The position numbers and the translations under genes are program-made. From an uncultured Roseibium sp. (GTDB lineage Bacteria > Pseudomonadota > Alphaproteobacteria > Rhizobiales > Stappiaceae), in NCBI RefSeq assembly GCF_963669205.1, contig NZ_OY769915.1:3632001-3696000 (forward strand): a stretch of 64,000 nucleotides of DNA, written 5' to 3'. The notes under the pieces are model-generated. The model did no database searches. It was given only the letters and a program-made list of their open reading frames with translations, and was not told where the DNA came from. Position 1 is the first letter of the stretch. Each line of letters starts with the position of its first letter. Positions 25,888 to 34,712 of this stretch are shown here, piece by piece.

Positions 25888-25986
25888 CGCCGGGTCATCT
25901 GAAACGCGCCAGACCGCTTGATCGCGGGCACTTGATTGGCTTAACTCCTCCCAAGGCTATTTTGATGACGTTGGGGGGATGTTTCA

Positions 25987-27450
25987 GTGGCCATTGCGAG
26001 AACTTGTTTTCAGCCTTTCATTTTTGCGTTTTCAATGTTCCTTGCTGTGCTCTTTCTTCTGTTGCCGCCGGCACTGTCGAGCAACGAGCAACTTGCAGAC
26101 ACGCTTCAGGAAACGCTCGGTGAGCCCTTTGACGGCGACTTTGACGCCATTCTCGAGCGCGGCTACATGCGGGTCCTCATTCCGTTTTCAAAGACCGGCT
26201 TTTTCATCGACAAGGGCGTGCAGCGCGGCGTCTCGGTAGATCTTATGACCGAATTCGAGAAGCATCTGGACAAGGCCTACGGCAGGAAGGTCCAGGACTT
26301 CGAAATCGTGCTGATGCCGACGCCGCGCGAGCGGCTGTTCACGGATCTTGCGGACAACAGGGGCGACATCGCGATCGGCAACCTGACAATCACCGAGGAA
26401 CGGCAGAAGCTTGCAGATTTCTCGGTTCCGCTTCTGAAAGACGTGCACGAGGTCCCCGTCACGCTGGACACCGTGAGCGGCCTGACATCGACAGCGGACC
26501 TTGCCGGCCAAACCGTCTATGTCCGCAATTCGGCCTCCTACTATCAGAGCCTGGAAGACCTGAACCGGAAATTTGCCCGCGACGGCACGAAAACGATCCG
26601 TATCGAGCGCGCCGATGAGCGTCTTGAAGACGAAGACATCCTGGAGATGGTGTCTGCCGGGACCATACCGATGACCATCGTGGACCAGCACAAGGCGGAG
26701 CTCTGGCTTGAGATCCTGAAGGGCCTCAAGATCCATCCGGACGCGGCGGTGCGCACGGACGGCGAGATCGCGATTGCCGTCCGCAAGACGGCCCCCGAAC
26801 TCCTTGAGGAAATCAACGGATTTGCCGCGAGCGTCAAGAAGGGCACGCTGCTCGGCAACATCATCTTCAAGAAATACCTGCAGGAAGCCGATTACCTGCG
26901 GGACATGCGCGACGAGAGCTATCAGGCCGACCTGGATAAATTCACCGACCTTTTCGAAAAATACGGAGAGGAATACGACTTCGACTGGCTCCTGATCGCG
27001 GCGCAGAGTTTCCAGGAATCGAAGTTCAATCCCAAGGCGCACAGCAGCGCGGGGGCCGTTGGCCTCATGCAGATCAAGCCGTCAACGGCCGAAGGCAAGC
27101 CCATCAGCATCACCGGCATTGCCGCGGACACCGACAAGAATGTGCATGCGGGCGTCAAGTACCTGCGCTACATCGCCGACCGGTATTTCGCCGACCTGAA
27201 GGGTGAACAGGCCGACCAGACCTTCTTCGCGCTTGCCGCCTACAATGCCGGTCCGAGCCGCTTCGAAAAACTGCGCGAAAAGGCCAAAAAGGAAGGCTAT
27301 GACCCCGACAAGTGGTTCGGCAATGTTGAGTGGATCGTCGCCGCCCAGATCGGCCGTCAGCCCATCGAATATGTCGGCAACATCTATCAGTATTACGTCG
27401 TCTTTCACAACGCGAGGAAACACGAGCAGACCGGCACCACCGCTGACTAG
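25987..27450 (+). CDS. MltF-like membrane-bound lytic transglycosylase
   Basis: A 487-residue protein with an N-terminal hydrophobic signal/anchor (about 8-30), a periplasmic solute-binding family 3 domain (about 55-300) and a C-terminal SLT transglycosylase domain (about 325-470). The catalytic Glu is E344 in QESKFNPKAHSS, followed by GAVGLMQIKP and AAYNAGP. It cleaves peptidoglycan glycan strands. The start is GTG 25987 behind a GGGGGGA site; an ATG at 25979 is out of frame. It is followed by a clear terminator. Confidence 0.92.
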   Translation: MAIARTCFQPFIFAFSMFLAVLFLLLPPALSSNEQLADTLQETLGEPFDGDFDAILERGYMRVLIPFSKTGFFIDKGVQRGVSVDLMTEFEKHLDKAYGRKVQDFEIVLMPTPRERLFTDLADNRGDIAIGNLTITEERQKLADFSVPLLKDVHEVPVTLDTVSGLTSTADLAGQTVYVRNSASYYQSLEDLNRKFARDGTKTIRIERADERLEDEDILEMVSAGTIPMTIVDQHKAELWLEILKGLKIHPDAAVRTDGEIAIAVRKTAPELLEEINGFAASVKKGTLLGNIIFKKYLQEADYLRDMRDESYQADLDKFTDLFEKYGEEYDFDWLLIAAQSFQESKFNPKAHSSAGAVGLMQIKPSTAEGKPISITGIAADTDKNVHAGVKYLRYIADRYFADLKGEQADQTFFALAAYNAGPSRFEKLREKAKKEGYDPDKWFGNVEWIVAAQIGRQPIEYVGNIYQYYVVFHNARKHEQTGTTAD

Positions 27451-27460
27451 GATAAAGCTT

Positions 27461-27486
27461 AGGCGGTCCTTCAGGCCGCCTTTTTT
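27461..27486 (+). terminator. Rho-independent terminator of the MltF-like gene
   Basis: AGGCGG (27461-27466) pairs with CCGCCT, with CCT/AGG extending the stem around a tiny loop, followed by a run of six T (27481-27486). It starts 10 bases after the stop of the plus-strand gene. The stem and T-run overlap the last codons of the convergent flavodoxin-like gene, which therefore end within the terminator. Confidence 0.8.
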
Positions 27487-28052
27487 CCAAGCCCGGCCGC
27501 ACGCGACAGCATTTTGGTCCGGTCCGCTTCCTTTGATCCGTGAAGCGGCGAAAAGACGTGGTAGCCCTTCGGCTTGAAACCGCAGAAGGCCAGGATCTGC
27601 TTTTCCGTCTGCTTGCGGATGCCGGCGCCGTAGATCCAGTTGAAGATCCAGCCGGGCGTGTCGGCAGTCACCAGAACCTGTGCCGTCCGGCCGGTCAGCA
27701 GTTTTTCCGGCAGCGCCTTTCCTTCCACGTATCTGAAAGCCTTGCCGGAAAGCAGCACACGGTCGAACAGTCCCTTCAACTTCGCCGGATGGCCACCCCA
27801 CCATAAGGGATGCACGATCACGATGTGCTCGCACCAGGTGACATCATCCCAGAAGTCCAGAAGATCCGGCTCCAGTTTCGGCCCCTTGTCGAAGTCCGAC
27901 GTGCCGTAGTCCGGGTCGAATGACATGTCGCTCAGGTGGCGCATGCGCACGTCGTGGCCCTTCAATGCTGCTTCATCGGCGTATTCGCGCGCCAGCGCGC
28001 CGCAGAACGACTTCTTGGCCGGGTTTCCGTCGAGTATCAATATTCTCGTCAT
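27471..28052 (-). CDS. Flavodoxin-fold NAD(P)H quinone oxidoreductase
   Basis: A 193-residue enzyme of the NQO1/MdaB/KefF type that reduces quinones by two electrons using FMN. The N-terminus TRILILDGNPAKKSFCGALAR is the FMN phosphate loop, and VIVHPLWWGGHPAKLKGLFDRV is the family signature. Start ATG 28052 was chosen; an earlier in-frame start is possible. It is divergent from a TetR-family regulator with two identical operator-like palindromes between them, suggesting control by that repressor in response to quinones or electrophiles. Confidence 0.9.
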   Translation of the reverse strand: MTRILILDGNPAKKSFCGALAREYADEAALKGHDVRMRHLSDMSFDPDYGTSDFDKGPKLEPDLLDFWDDVTWCEHIVIVHPLWWGGHPAKLKGLFDRVLLSGKAFRYVEGKALPEKLLTGRTAQVLVTADTPGWIFNWIYGAGIRKQTEKQILAFCGFKPKGYHVFSPLHGSKEADRTKMLSRAAGLGKKAA

Positions 28053-28089
28053 GTCTTCACTCGCCTGTTCAGAACGGCCCACTCAAAAA

Positions 28090-28102
28090 TTGACCGCGGT
28101 CA
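28090..28102. promoter_or_regulatory. Operator-like palindrome 1 of the quinone reductase/TetR divergon
   Basis: TTGACCGCGGTCA, whose 12-base core TGACCGCGGTCA (28091-28102) is a perfect palindrome. It lies 38 bases upstream of the quinone reductase start. An identical core recurs at 28141-28152. The form is typical of TetR-family operators; binding by the adjacent regulator is inference. Confidence 0.82.
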
Positions 28103-28139
28103 TTATTTGGCATCACTATGCTCGGGAATCAAGAATTAT

Positions 28140-28153
28140 TTGACCGCGGTCAA
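28140..28153. promoter_or_regulatory. Operator-like palindrome 2 of the quinone reductase/TetR divergon
   Basis: TTGACCGCGGTCAA is a perfect 14-base palindrome ending 14 bases before the TetR start codon. Its centre is exactly 50 bases from the first site, close to five helical turns, so both sites face the same side of the DNA. It probably mediates autorepression. Confidence 0.82.
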
Positions 28154-28167
28154 TTTAATGGGGAACC

Positions 28168-28785
28168 ATGACACGCAAGCCGCAACAGCGCAGCATCGCC
28201 ACCAGGGCCAGAGTGCTGCAGGCAGCCAGGGACCTGAGCAGAAGGAACGGGCTGGAGGGTTTGACTGCGGAGGCCGTTGCAAGTGAGGCCGGTGTTGCCA
28301 AGGGAACCGTCTTTTCCCACTTCGGCGACATGGACGGGCTCCTGTCTCACGTGCTCCTGGAACGCCTCGACGCGCTGCGCTCCGGCACGTCGGGAGGCCC
28401 GGCACCCGGCGCGCTGCCACAGGACCCGGTCGAAGCGCTCATGCAGCGCATGATGGCCTTGATCGCCGTGATCACCGACAGTCCAACGATCCTCAGGCTG
28501 TTTCTCGACAATATCGGCGTGACCAAGGCGAACTGCGCCGCGGAATTCGTGGAAACGCTCGACGCACTGGATGCCGAACTCGCGACGTTCCTGGAGTTCT
28601 GGCAGGGTTCGGACAGTCTTCAGCCTGCCCTGCGAAAGGACAGGCCCCCGTCGGAACTGGTGGACGGACTGATCGCCTTCATGATCCACGGCGCGATCCT
28701 GTTCAAAAGCCACCAGATCACGGACAGGGCGGTTCTCGAAGCAAGGCTCCGCCGCCATGTCGAGGCCTATCTGCTTCAGGCCTGA
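28168..28785 (+). CDS. TetR family transcriptional regulator
   Basis: A 205-residue regulator. The N-terminal helix-turn-helix spans about 10-55 (ARVLQAARDLSRRNGLEGLTAEAVASEAGVAKGTVFSHF), followed by a ligand/dimer domain without a recognised subfamily. The ATG 28168 follows GGGGAACC. It is divergent from the quinone reductase with two TGACCGCGGTCA palindromes between the genes, so it most likely represses both. The inducer is unknown. Confidence 0.92.
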   Translation: MTRKPQQRSIATRARVLQAARDLSRRNGLEGLTAEAVASEAGVAKGTVFSHFGDMDGLLSHVLLERLDALRSGTSGGPAPGALPQDPVEALMQRMMALIAVITDSPTILRLFLDNIGVTKANCAAEFVETLDALDAELATFLEFWQGSDSLQPALRKDRPPSELVDGLIAFMIHGAILFKSHQITDRAVLEARLRRHVEAYLLQA

Positions 28786-28794
28786 CCGAGCCGG

Positions 28795-29292
28795 TCAGGT
28801 CTCTCCCGGATGTTCTCCGGGGTGCTCTCCGGGCCAGCTCACGACGTGGTTTTCATACTGTTCCAGTTCCATGCCGTCTTCGGGAACGGTCCGCCCCCGG
28901 ACCGAGATACCGGCCTCGTGCACGGTCTCGCTGTCCCCGGAAACGAGCGGGTGCCACCAGTAGAGATCCGCGCCTTCGGCAACGAGCCGGTAGGCACAGG
29001 TCGGCGGCAACCAGGTCAGCGTCTTCACCTCTTCCGGTGTCAGCTGAATGCAGTCCGGCACGGTCGCGGCCCTGTTGTCATAGTCCTTACAGCGGCAGCT
29101 TTCGCCATCGAGCAGCGTGCAGGCGACGTTGGTCCAGACGATCTCGCCACTGTCCCAGTCCTCGAGCTTGTTCAAACAGCAGCGGGCGCAGCCGTCGCAG
29201 AGCGCTTCCCATTCCCCGGGAGACATCTCCTCAAGCGACTTTGTCTTCCAGAATACGGTCTTGTCCAGGGACTGGTCCGATGTGGAACCCAT
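28795..29292 (-). CDS. YcgN/UPF0260 family cysteine-cluster protein
   Basis: A 165-residue protein of the YkgJ-type zinc/iron-chelating cysteine cluster family. The cluster includes CDGCARCC near residue 33-40, VACTLLDGESCRCKDY and CIQLTPEEV, with LPPTCAYR later. Function is not established. ATG 29292 follows GGCGAGAG; a GTG seven codons upstream is an alternative. The C-terminus ends in an exact tandem GEHPGEHP repeat encoded by a 12-base duplication, which looks recent. Confidence 0.88.
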   Translation of the reverse strand: MGSTSDQSLDKTVFWKTKSLEEMSPGEWEALCDGCARCCLNKLEDWDSGEIVWTNVACTLLDGESCRCKDYDNRAATVPDCIQLTPEEVKTLTWLPPTCAYRLVAEGADLYWWHPLVSGDSETVHEAGISVRGRTVPEDGMELEQYENHVVSWPGEHPGEHPGET

Positions 29293-29506
29293 GCTCTCGC
29301 CTACCTCTCGCACCGATGACTTGAGCGCGTATCACGCAATCCGCGATGCTGCAACGTCCGTGCGGAGCGGCACAATTCAATCTGCCGTTTCACGTCGGGG
29401 GATCAATAAGCTGGGAGCAATCCACTTGAGCACGGGCTGTATGTTTCCAGTTGCGTAAAAAAGAGATAGTTTGGGACCGCGCACATAATCAGGAGAATCT
29501 GACCGC

Positions 29507-31711
29507 GTGACGGAAAAGCCCGAAACGAACGCTCATCCCGTCGACAATGCACCAGGCAAGAAGCACCGTATCAAGCGGTTTTTCCTGTCCCTAGATGCAT
29601 TCGTCGACACTGCCCTTTGGAAAAGCGGATCAGCCATCCGGCGGTTCTTCGAGGGCTATGACGCGTTTTTGCGCCGCTTCCGCGCAAAGGGCATCTGGCG
29701 CGGGCTTTCGGAGTTGTCGTCCGACGGGCTGACCTTCGGCCTGATTGGATTTTTCGTGGTACTGGCCTTCGCTCAGCCCGCCTTCGAGGCCACCCGCTAC
29801 GCCGACTGGAAAACGACAGACGAATTCGCGGTCACGTTTCAGGACAGGTTCGGCAAGGAAATCGGGCGAAGAGGCATCGTGCTGAACGACAGCGTTCCTC
29901 TGGAGGAAATCCCCGACTCCCTCATCAAGGCGACCCTTGCCACAGAGGACCGCCGCTTCTTCTTCCACTTCGGCATTGATGCGGTCGGCACATTCAGGGC
30001 GATGGTTGAAAATGCGCGCGCAGGCGGTGTCGTTCAGGGCGGCTCGTCGCTGACCCAGCAGCTTGCGAAAAACCTGTTCCTGACCAACGAGCGCAGCCTC
30101 AGCCGCAAGATCAAGGAGGCCTATCTCGCGCTCTGGCTGGAAGCCAATCTTAGCAAGCAGGAAATTCTGAAACTCTATCTCGACCGGGCCTATATGGGCG
30201 GCGGTGTTTTCGGCGTGACCGCAGCTGCCGAATTCTATTTCAACAAGAACGTTCGTGAATTGACCCTGGCGGAAAGCGCAATGCTTGCGGGACTTTACAA
30301 GGCTCCGACGAAATTTGCCCCGCATATCAACCTGCCGGCTGCCCGCGCCCGCGCCAACGAGGTCCTGACCAACATGGTCCAGGCGGAACTGCTGACCGAA
30401 GGCCAGGTGATCGGCGCGCGGCGCAACCCTGCAATCGCGGTCGACCGGTCACAGGACCAGTTGCCGGAATACTTCCTGGACTGGGCGCTCGAAGAGGTCA
30501 AGAAACTGGCGCGCCGCAACCCGGCGCTTGCCCGCGACCGCATCGTGACCGTGCGCACGACGCTTGATCCGGCCCTTCAAAGGCAAGCCGACCTTGCCGT
30601 TGAAACGGTGCTTCGCGAAAACGGCAAGCTGCGCGATGCCAGCGAAGCCGCCCTCGTTTCGATGATACCGGACGGCGCCGTCGTGGCCATGGTCGGCGGC
30701 CGGTCCTATGGCCAGAGCCAGTTCAACCGCGCCGTCAACGCATTGCGCCAGCCAGGTTCCTCCTTCAAGCCGTTCGTCTACATGACCGCATTCATGAACG
30801 GATATACGCCCAAGAGCATCGTGCCCGACCGCCCGGTATCCATCGGCAACTGGTCGCCCAAGAACTATACGCGCAGCTATCGCGGCCCGGTCACGCTCAA
30901 GACGGCCCTGACCAAGTCGATCAACACCATACCGGTGCGCCTGTCGCTCGATTTCGGACGCGAGAAAATCATAGAAACCGCCTATGCGATGGGACTGACG
31001 CACGAACTCGAAAACTCGATCTCGCTTCCGATCGGCTCATCGGAAGTCACGGCGATCGACATGGCGTCTTCCTATGCGACCTTTGCCAATGGCGGTTACG
31101 CGGCCCCGGCCTATGCGATCCTTGAAGTCAGGAACAGCGACGGCGACCTTCTCTACCGCAGGGAACGCGATGAGGCCGCGGCTGACCCCTTGAGAGTGTT
31201 GCCGGAAGAACAGGTCCACATGATGAATGACATCCTGGTCAATGTGGTTGAAGCCGGCACCGCACGCCGCGCGCGCATCGACGGGGTGGTCGCAGCCGGA
31301 AAGACGGGCACGACCAACGCCTACCGGGACGCCTGGTTTGTCGGATATACCGGGAACTTCTCCACGGCTGTCTGGGTCGGCAACGATGATTTCACCTCCA
31401 CCCGGCGCGTCACCGGCGGCAGCCTGCCCGCCATGACCTGGCAGCTCTACATGAATTATGCCCATGACGGCATCGAACTCGCCAGGATGCCCGGCGTGGA
31501 CCCTGAATCCCTGCCGCGCCTGTCGGCACCGTCCACGAAAAAGGTCGCCGAGGCGACAACCGTGTTTTCGCAGCCGCGCGTTCTCAAGCGCCGGACACAG
31601 GGCCTGCTGCTGCGCATCGGCCGCAACCTGCAGAGCCTCATCGAAAAGGACAGCGCGCAAAACGAAACGGGCGGCGACAGCCCACCGACCGATTTCGCGG
31701 CGGCGCAATGA
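29507..31711 (+). CDS. Class A penicillin-binding protein (PBP1 family)
   Basis: A 734-residue bifunctional peptidoglycan synthase. A long basic cytoplasmic N-terminus (about 1-75) precedes one membrane segment (about 76-93). The GT51 transglycosylase domain carries catalytic E147 in ATEDRRFFFHFG and GGSSLTQQLAKN. The transpeptidase domain has SSFK at 418-421 (nucleophile S418), SIN near 466 and KTGT at 599-602. The start is GTG 29507 behind AGGAG. Its stop overlaps the next start (ATGA), so it heads a three-gene operon with DUF1214 and DUF1254 proteins. Confidence 0.95.
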   Translation: MTEKPETNAHPVDNAPGKKHRIKRFFLSLDAFVDTALWKSGSAIRRFFEGYDAFLRRFRAKGIWRGLSELSSDGLTFGLIGFFVVLAFAQPAFEATRYADWKTTDEFAVTFQDRFGKEIGRRGIVLNDSVPLEEIPDSLIKATLATEDRRFFFHFGIDAVGTFRAMVENARAGGVVQGGSSLTQQLAKNLFLTNERSLSRKIKEAYLALWLEANLSKQEILKLYLDRAYMGGGVFGVTAAAEFYFNKNVRELTLAESAMLAGLYKAPTKFAPHINLPAARARANEVLTNMVQAELLTEGQVIGARRNPAIAVDRSQDQLPEYFLDWALEEVKKLARRNPALARDRIVTVRTTLDPALQRQADLAVETVLRENGKLRDASEAALVSMIPDGAVVAMVGGRSYGQSQFNRAVNALRQPGSSFKPFVYMTAFMNGYTPKSIVPDRPVSIGNWSPKNYTRSYRGPVTLKTALTKSINTIPVRLSLDFGREKIIETAYAMGLTHELENSISLPIGSSEVTAIDMASSYATFANGGYAAPAYAILEVRNSDGDLLYRRERDEAAADPLRVLPEEQVHMMNDILVNVVEAGTARRARIDGVVAAGKTGTTNAYRDAWFVGYTGNFSTAVWVGNDDFTSTRRVTGGSLPAMTWQLYMNYAHDGIELARMPGVDPESLPRLSAPSTKKVAEATTVFSQPRVLKRRTQGLLLRIGRNLQSLIEKDSAQNETGGDSPPTDFAAAQ

Positions 31712-32397
31712 CGGTATCCTCCTCCAGTTCCGACGGAGCCGGTTATTCGGAGACCGACTTCAGCGTTCAGGAATTGCCGCTCGCGATCCGGCCGCATCGA
31801 AGCCGTCCGATCCGCACATTGCTGTTCCTGACGACAATCGTGGCGATCGGCACCCTGCTCGGGATCGGTTCCGCCTATGTCATGATCGAACGGGAGCAGC
31901 CCCTCAACGCCGTCTCGATCGGTGCCTGGCGCGCTTATCCCAAGGCCGGAACGGCCGAGGCGGATCCCTACTCGGTCGCAATCTATACCCGCGGCGCGGT
32001 GGTGCCGCTCGCCTCGGGCGAGGGTCTTGCACTGGTTGCACGCGAGGACGATGCCGGGAACCTGCTGGATCCGACCTGCGTCTACCGGATCTCGGGGCAG
32101 ACACCCGCCGCAAGGCTATGGACGCTGACCGCAACAGACGGCGACGGCCTGTTGACGACGACGCTGCCGGGCCGCGTGCAGGTCGACAGCCAGAACCTTC
32201 TGCGCAATCCGGATGGCACGTTCACGATCAGCGCCGCGGGCAAGCCGCACTCGGGCAACTGGCTGCCCCTCGCCCGGGCTGCGAAAGCCAGCGACGGCCT
32301 GCGCTTCGTGCTGCGCCTCTACGATGCCCCCGTGACAACGGGCGCCGCACTTGACGGTATCTCGTTGCCGGTCATCGAGAGGCTCGCCTGCCCATGA
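31708..32397 (+). CDS. DUF1214 domain membrane-anchored protein
   Basis: A 229-residue protein with a cytoplasmic N-terminus, one membrane segment (about 36-57) and a C-terminal extracytoplasmic DUF1214-like domain (GAWRAYPKAGTAEADPY, LWTLTATDGDG, LRNPDGTFTISAAG, FVLRLYDAP). Function unknown. Start overlaps the PBP1 stop and its own stop overlaps the DUF1254 start (ATGA both times), implying translational coupling. In many bacteria DUF1254 and DUF1214 are fused in one protein; here they are two anchored subunits. Confidence 0.85.
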   Translation: MTVSSSSSDGAGYSETDFSVQELPLAIRPHRSRPIRTLLFLTTIVAIGTLLGIGSAYVMIEREQPLNAVSIGAWRAYPKAGTAEADPYSVAIYTRGAVVPLASGEGLALVAREDDAGNLLDPTCVYRISGQTPAARLWTLTATDGDGLLTTTLPGRVQVDSQNLLRNPDGTFTISAAGKPHSGNWLPLARAAKASDGLRFVLRLYDAPVTTGAALDGISLPVIERLACP

Positions 32398-32960
32398 CGC
32401 TGTCACGCCGCTTTTCGACCACCCTTGGCGCGATCGCGATCCTGTTTCTCGCGGTCGTGATCCACATTCTTGTCGTGTTCGGCATCCCGTTGAACGTGCG
32501 GCACAGCGCCTACGACAACGTTGCCACGCACGGGCCGGACCGCCAGTTCAACCTGCTTCCGGATGTCAGGCCCCAGGCAGAGGCCCTGCCCGACCTCGAC
32601 CCCGCCATGAAGCATGCCGCCTGCCGGTTCCAGCTGGCCGATGGCCCGATCCTGTTCGATGCGGGCATTCCGACGACCTTCTGGTCCATCGGCCTTTTCA
32701 ACGCCGCGGGTGAAGCCCTTTACAGCCTGAACAACCGCACCGCAGGAGCCGACCGGCTGTCCATGCTTGTGATCACACCCTCTCAGCTCTCGATCCTGCG
32801 GGAAAACCCGCCCGAAAATCTCGAAGACCTGATTGTCATTGAAACCGACGAGATCGGCGGTTTCGCGCTGCTGAGAGCCTATGTTCCCCATCAATCGAGA
32901 GCGGACAGCATCGACCGCGCCCTGCAGGCCGCGACATGCGGGTTGATCAGCGATAGCTGA
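32394..32960 (+). CDS. DUF1254 domain membrane-anchored protein
   Basis: A 188-residue protein with an N-terminal membrane segment (about 10-30) and an extracytoplasmic domain resembling DUF1254 (VRHSAYDNVATHGPDRQF, CRFQLADGPILFDA, FWSIGLFNAAGEALYSLN). Last gene of the PBP1-DUF1214-DUF1254 operon, coupled through an ATGA overlap. A role in cell-envelope work with PBP1 is inferred from this context only. Confidence 0.82.
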   Translation: MTLSRRFSTTLGAIAILFLAVVIHILVVFGIPLNVRHSAYDNVATHGPDRQFNLLPDVRPQAEALPDLDPAMKHAACRFQLADGPILFDAGIPTTFWSIGLFNAAGEALYSLNNRTAGADRLSMLVITPSQLSILRENPPENLEDLIVIETDEIGGFALLRAYVPHQSRADSIDRALQAATCGLISDS

Positions 32961-32977
32961 GCGGCGCAGAGTCGCAC

Positions 32978-34549
32978 TCAGGTCTGCGGCGCATATGGTC
33001 CGAGCGCGTCGAACAGTTCCCTGTAATGGGTTTCCTTGCCCCGCCAGCGCCCCAGTGAGGACGTGAAGATCGGCCGCCGTACCTGCGTATTGGAGAAGGT
33101 CGTCACAGGGGTTTCGCTCTTGTAGAACTCAAGACATCCCTCCTCCCAGGCAAGGCCAGCGTGGGAAAGCAGGATTTCGCTCTCCGCCCTCTGGTTCGCG
33201 ACCAGCGTCTCGTAGGTCAGGGTATGGATCCGCGCGGGCACGACCTTTTCCCAATGCTGCATCAGGGATGCATAGGCCCGGAAATACCGGCCGACGCTCT
33301 CCTGCGTGACCGCATAATTGTGCGCAGGCGAAAGCGGATGCGACAGAAGCGAAATGCACGTGTCGGCGGGTTCCCGATGGCAATGAATGTAGGTCGCCTT
33401 CGGGAAGATGAGGCTCATCAGCCACAGCATCTCGTAATTGTGGGGCATCTTGTCGGTGACACGGGCTGCCCGCCGGTCAACGCCGTCCAGAATGCCGAGA
33501 TACTTGCGCGCGATGCGCTTGAACTCTTTCGGCTCCATGGCCTTGAGGCGGTTTTCGAGCGCTGCGTTCGGTTTCCCTTTGAGCCCCATGTCTTCCTGAA
33601 GATGCCTGAAGAACTGGATTTCGCCTCCGCTGGCCGCACGCGAATGGCAGCCGATGATCTGCTCCACGAGGGTTGTTCCCGAACGCGGCAGTCCGAAAAT
33701 GAAGACGGGCTTTTCGGAGCTGTCGGCGACATCCTGACGTTCGGAGAAAAACGCTGCGTCGAACACCGACGTCATGAACTCGATGCGCTCTTCATAGGCA
33801 GCACCGTCAAAGGGCGGATAGTGGCTGTTTCGCGCTTTCTGGTAATGTTCCAGGCTATGAGCGGTGTCGCCGATATCGGCATAGATCTTGCCGGCTGCCC
33901 AGTGCAGGTTCGCCTGCTCGGGGCCCGGTCTGGGAACACCGTCATTCGCGATTGCCTCGATGTCGTCGAGCAGCGCCGGTCTTTCCTTGAACGATTTGGC
34001 AAGGCTCAGGCACTGCGCCGCGGTCGGCACTTCCTTCTTGCATGCGATGGCTTTTTCGAACCAGCCGATCGCCTCGTCGATATTGCCGACAGTGACTTCA
34101 AGCTGCCCCATGCCCACGAGTGCATATCCGTTTTCAGGGTCCAGTTTCAATGCGCGCTCATAGGACTGCCTTGAAAGGACCGCCTGCCGCTTCGCCCGGT
34201 AGATGTCACCGAGTTGCGCGAGAAAACCGGCCTCCTTTGGTGCAAGCGACACGGCCTTCTTGAGCGAAGCCAGCGCTCCGTCGAGATCGCCGGCGTTCAA
34301 CAGCGCAAGGCCTAGCAGCTGATGGACCTGGGGATGCTTTCCCGCCTTCTTCGCGGCAACCTGAAAGCGTTCGATCGCCAGACCGATCCTGCCCTCCTGA
34401 TAATCGGCAATCCCGATCGAGAAATTTGCCTGCGGATTTTTCGGGTCAAGGCGCAGCACTTCTTCAAACATGTTCAGGGCAATGGGAATGCGGCCCGCGT
34501 GCTGATGTGCAAGCGCTTCTTGAACAAGCTGATTAAGTCTCTGGTTCAT
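32978..34549 (-). CDS. TPR-sulfotransferase fusion protein
   Basis: A 523-residue protein with an N-terminal TPR array (about 5-240) and a C-terminal sulfotransferase domain (about 280-515). The PAPS 5'-phosphosulfate loop FGLPRSGTTLVEQ is at 285-297, and DKMPHNYEMLWLM plus HCHREPADTCISLLSHP match the family 3'-phosphate region. The acceptor is unknown; relatives modify proteins or glycans. ATG 34549 has a GGGAG site. It converges with the DUF1254 gene with only 17 bases between. Confidence 0.9.
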   Translation of the reverse strand: MNQRLNQLVQEALAHQHAGRIPIALNMFEEVLRLDPKNPQANFSIGIADYQEGRIGLAIERFQVAAKKAGKHPQVHQLLGLALLNAGDLDGALASLKKAVSLAPKEAGFLAQLGDIYRAKRQAVLSRQSYERALKLDPENGYALVGMGQLEVTVGNIDEAIGWFEKAIACKKEVPTAAQCLSLAKSFKERPALLDDIEAIANDGVPRPGPEQANLHWAAGKIYADIGDTAHSLEHYQKARNSHYPPFDGAAYEERIEFMTSVFDAAFFSERQDVADSSEKPVFIFGLPRSGTTLVEQIIGCHSRAASGGEIQFFRHLQEDMGLKGKPNAALENRLKAMEPKEFKRIARKYLGILDGVDRRAARVTDKMPHNYEMLWLMSLIFPKATYIHCHREPADTCISLLSHPLSPAHNYAVTQESVGRYFRAYASLMQHWEKVVPARIHTLTYETLVANQRAESEILLSHAGLAWEEGCLEFYKSETPVTTFSNTQVRRPIFTSSLGRWRGKETHYRELFDALGPYAPQT

Positions 34550-34712
34550 GCTGGCTCCCGGAGCGGTGAGGAACGATTGACCGGCGGCTTGGCCTGGGTT
34601 TGCGAAACCTCCCGACACGCCGGATCCTTGCCATTGCAATAATGCCGGGAGGTCGAAAGTTCAATCCGATTGGCAACCTAAATACGGAACAGCCGACATT
34701 GTAGCGAAAGCG

